Shown here: one piece after another, positions 60,161-64,000 of the stretch
Layout of the letters: each line of letters begins with the position of its first letter
Numbering within the stretch: the stretch's first letter is position 1
DNA from: Centropus unirufus
Lineage: Eukaryota > Chordata > Aves > Cuculiformes > Centropidae
NCBI GenBank assembly: GCA_013397695.1
Contig: VYZI01000490.1
Span: 141,247 to 205,246 of the forward strand
DNA length: 64,000 nt
Reading direction: 5' to 3'
Notes under the pieces: generated by a model
Seen by the model: the letters and a program-made list of their open reading frames with translations, nothing else
Database searches by the model: none
What the model was told of the DNA's origin: nothing
Made by a program: the position numbers and the translations under genes

Positions 60161-63100
60161 AATGATCCAGAACTTTTGCTCGAGGTCTTCAGTTAATGAA
60201 CAGAAACTCCCAAATTTAAGGGGACTGGATTACAGTTCAAGGCGTCCTTTACCTTGCTCCCTGCAGATAGCTTTCTAGACATCTTGGCCGAGAGAAACTC
60301 ATTAAAAAACCACACTTCATACATTCATGTTGCCAAGTCTAGGACACCAGCATTACAAGAGCTGCGGTCCCATGCCATTCGTTGGACAGTGAAGGTCATG
60401 CAGGTAACTCATCCCAGAGACCAGAGGCACTGCTGCACACCAAGATGGGTTAGGAAGAGGCCTTCGATAAACTGGTTTGCCTTGCCCTTCTGTGGACAAT
60501 GACCTGAGCTCCTATGAGGTGCATGGGTCATTCTTAGGACAAGAATGGTAAACCTGTATCTGCTGTGACTACACTGCAGGTAAGCATGCACTCAGCTCCA
60601 CAATTAAGAGTAAAATAATTGCCCATAGCTCTTATCTGTGCTCTGGAAAGTGATTTGTCATGAAAAGTGTAAATTTGGGATTTAGTGGGGGTTACAGGGT
60701 CATCAGGCTGCGGTTCCCAGAGTATTTGACAGCAGCTTGTGGAGAGCTGGATGGTCACATGCTAACAGCTCCTCTTTGTTGTTTCCAGCCACTAAATTAC
60801 AGCCACAGGAACCAAGAGTTATATTAAGGGCATTCTTAGCATAGTGGTTCCTCAGGCTCTTTCCATAGCAAGAAGAAACAATTTCTAAAAAGTCTTTGTG
60901 TCTGAGAGTAGCATCCAGGAGATCTCACCCCATGGGACAAGCTGGGCACAAAGTTGCAGACAAAACTATGAAAAATCCTGGAAATTTGCTTCAGTCTTGT
61001 GGTAGTTCACGTGACTGATGCTCACTTGTTTAGGTTACAGTGGTTTCCCAGAAGTAGAATCTGGTGAACTTGTAATGATGATTCTTTCTGAAGCCATCTA
61101 ATAAGAAAAAAATTCTGTGATAAACAAAGGATGTACAAACATTTTTATGGAGATTGTCCTCCTTTCTATGCCTATCTGATCTAAATTACTGCTTGACTCA
61201 TCATAGCACAGGCAGAGGAACATATCACACAGCTGGGCTTTGAGTGGACATTTAAGCCAGAGTTCAAATTCCTGGATTTTTCCACTAATGGTTTAAACTT
61301 TTTGATAGTTGATACTTGTTTCAGTTCCTTACTATTGTCACTGGTTGGAGATATGCCTTGTTTTTTGAAGTTATTTTATGAAGTTTGAAGTTACTTTTTA
61401 AAAGCAGAACAATTGACAGGCAGCAAAAAAGAAAAAAACAACAGCTTTTTCTGTTAATGTTTTCCAAAATTGACGTGAAAGTCAAGTAAAAATTCTCCTT
61501 TATCTGTTTAACTGATTAGATTTTTAATAAATCAGATTATATATCTTCATGGTGCTATCAATCACAGAGGAACAGTTTTGGAGTTCTCATTAAAGTTAAA
61601 AATCTTGTAAAAATTTCCTAATCAATTTACACAGTCCTGATTTTCTGTCACAGATCACTAGTGATCCTTACACCTCTGACCTCACAGAATCTGGCCCAGT
61701 ATTCAAATAGATTAAAATTACATGATAGAATTTAGAGAGATCAGCAGTGAATTCTCAGCAAAACTTTTTATTTTGGAAAATTCTTGATTACCAGATGCCT
61801 TTGTCAACTGACAGTGGATACTTCTTGCTGCAGAACTTCGTGTGAAACCCGAATCTCTGTCAGCGCATGCAGAGCCTGGAAATGGCTGTTTCGGAAGCTT
61901 GGCCCAGGGTCCCACACACTTCAAAGGGTTGTCTTCTCTTCTCTTTTAGGGAGAGACTGAATTCCTGCTCTCTGCTGGCCTGCTTAGCTGTTTTCTGACT
62001 GCTGTATGCACACGAAGGACTGGAGCCTGTTGAGAAAATAGATTTTGAAGAAACTTTAAAAGGGCATCTCCTCTTGCAGAGATGCTGCAGCAGCACTGCA
62101 GCCCCCTCAGACACTCAGGCTGGTTGAGGAGCTGCTACTCACACAGCTGGGCTGCCCTTAGCGCTGTAAAATGACTTGTTCTAAATTTAGCCCAGAAAGG
62201 AGACTCCAGGGAATGTGGCTGCTGTGTATGAAATACTGACTGCACCAGGCAAGGTAATTAGGAGACTTCATGAGGGCACAGCAAGAAGTTTAAAGCTGAG
62301 AAGGAAGAAGCTGCACTTTTTTGCATGAGAGGGAGTGAATTTGTGGACACAGCTGCATCACGCTGTTAGGTGCTAAAAGAACAGAAATGGGACTAGAAGG
62401 ATTTAATAGTGGGGAAACTTTTAGAGAGACTTACAATGTTAATGTTTCAGAGAAAACAGGTCTTGGTGGAACAGAAAACGTTCTCACACTTTTCTTCCTC
62501 AGCTGCTTGCTATCTGCCTCCTTTAGAGACCAGATTAGCAGATTTGCCCGTAAATGCCAAGGTGGTATGTCTTATTTTTCTGTGGTGATTTCTACTAAAA
62601 TGCAGAGTAAGTTTATACCATTTAACAAAACAAACAAAAAAAAAAGTGGGGGGAAAAAAGGTAAAAAATGATGCGTTGGTTTGATTGAATGCTTAGACAT
62701 ACAAGACTGTAAAAACACATACCAACTACATTACCCTGGCTGCAGTTTCAGCAGCCAATGGTTTTATCTTTCCATTTATAGGAAAGGTCAAGAAAAGTTT
62801 GAGTCACCTTTTCATACGCCTAGGAGACAGCTTTTCTTCTCTTACTTCCCAGCCACAACATTTGTCTGCATGCCCCTACAGAAGGGACGCTGACGGAAAA
62901 GCTCTCTCCCTCCGTTCCTCATGTCTAGGTAGTGCCTTAGAGCCCACATTTGTAATGTGGGCACATTGCAAACTTTTCCCTAGGCTTTGGCGGAGTGAGG
63001 GTGAGGGAACGGTGCTGGGGATGTAGGGGATGCAGGAGGGAGTTACAAACCTTGTAACTCAGATTTGGAGACAGTCTGGCTGCTCTGTTTTTTTCTGGGC

Positions 63101-64000
63101 ATTTATGATGGATGGAAGTGGGCGGTGCATGATGCAATTTTATTTTGGGGAGTTCATCAAGGACTATCCACAGTGTGTGATAAACACCTCTGTTAAATGG
63201 TCTCACAATGCATCTAGGTAAATAAAACAGTGTTTCTATCTTGTAATGCATCAGAATACTGCAAAGCAACAATCGTTTCATGCTCTTGTTGGACATTTTT
63301 GGGCTTTTTAAGCACATTCACACCATTAAGAGCAGAGTTTCTCTGTGCTGCTGCTTTGTAAAAGAAGCGTAAAGATTGGAAACATCCCACTGCAATTAAG
63401 TCATTGCAATGGGGGAAAACTGACAGCAATAGAAAACTAAACAATTCAGCTGATCTCTTCTATTTGTATTAGTTTTAGGTACCAGTTGCTGTGGCAGCAA
63501 AGGAAACTATTTCCAATTGTGTACTTTTTAATTCTGTATAATTGTTTTGTATTTCAGCAATGCAGAGAGTGTTTATGGTTGGTGACAGACATATATTAGA
63601 CAGACTACATTGTAGCTGAGCAGTGTCCAATCCTAAGCTTGGTTTTAGATTGGCTGGAAATTTCACTGGATATTTAATTTCAAAGTTATTTCTGCCTTTG
63701 AAAAGGTCAAAATTTAAAATATAAAGATAAAATATTTTTTTAAATATAAAATGTTTTAACCATTTCCATTTTTGCTTCTTCAAACTATTCATGGAATAAG
63801 ACCTGATTTTAGAAACAGTGCCACAATCTGGGTTTTTTCAGTGACTGTTTTAGCTACTAAAAGAATTGAAGAAATGAATTATCAATTTTTATCTTTAAAC
63901 AGTTTACTTGTTCAGGCCTTGCTAAAATGCTGTTCCCACAAAGTTTATTCTAAGTTTTTATAAAGGTATTCTCACCTTTGGGGATTTGCAGGAATCAGTC
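60161..64000. other. Non-coding stretch, no gene seen
   Basis: No exon, RNA gene or transposon is recognisable after the CR1 copy. A-rich runs lie near 62630-62660 and an AT-rich patch is at about 63720-63760. The open frames of up to 126 codons lack family resemblance. The window ends inside this stretch. Confidence 0.45.

Noticed and set aside
1..64000. tRNA, rRNA, snRNA and known microRNA genes
   Set aside because: I looked for the tRNA B-box GGTTCGAATCC, U6 and 5S landmarks and several conserved microRNA sequences by eye and found none; a covariance-model search could still find a diverged one.

Overview
The window looks like a draft assembly of a bird (or close sauropsid) nuclear genome. 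Four fragments of CR1 non-LTR retrotransposon are recognisable, three of them carrying the avian-type CR1 3' end. There are no recent SINEs or mammalian repeats, repeat density is low and the background is AT-rich, with one sharp GC-rich CpG island. One run of N (27130-27272) marks an assembly gap. I see no prokaryotic features, no CRISPR array, no tRNA or rRNA gene, and no coding exon that I can assign to a known protein family outside transposon remnants.

Layout: 1-2299 is AT-rich non-coding DNA, probably the start of the first intron of a leftward gene. 2300-3770 is a CpG island. Inside it a CCAAT box, GC boxes and a CACGTG E-box (3255-3349) lie upstream of a probable leftward non-coding first exon (about 3220 down to 3039) that ends in a consensus splice donor. 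A second, weaker donor on the other strand (after 3894) suggests divergent transcription. From 3895 to 64000 I find about 60 kb of intergenic or intronic DNA. It holds CR1 pieces at 6140-6208, 44041-44132, 45974-46278 and 58712-60160, and two probable ancient MIR/CR1-L3-like relics at 36425-36612 and 48010-48102. There are also microsatellites, two compact 12-bp inverted repeats near 44.0-44.7 kb, and several AT-rich stretches rich in homeodomain/POU-like words that could be conserved regulatory elements.

The best-supported observation is the CR1 copy at 58712-60160 (minus strand). It keeps the C-terminal part of the ORF1 esterase, the N-terminus of the ORF2 endonuclease and the C-terminus of the reverse transcriptase, but the middle of ORF2 is missing, with the join inside a GGATCTG-like word. 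It is inactive, with several stops and a frameshift.

Most open reading frames in the window are chance frames. The long ones at 2236-3652 reflect the scarcity of stop codons in GC-rich DNA. I found no previously undescribed biological system. The possible regulatory elements and hairpins are leads that need cross-species alignment or transcript data.
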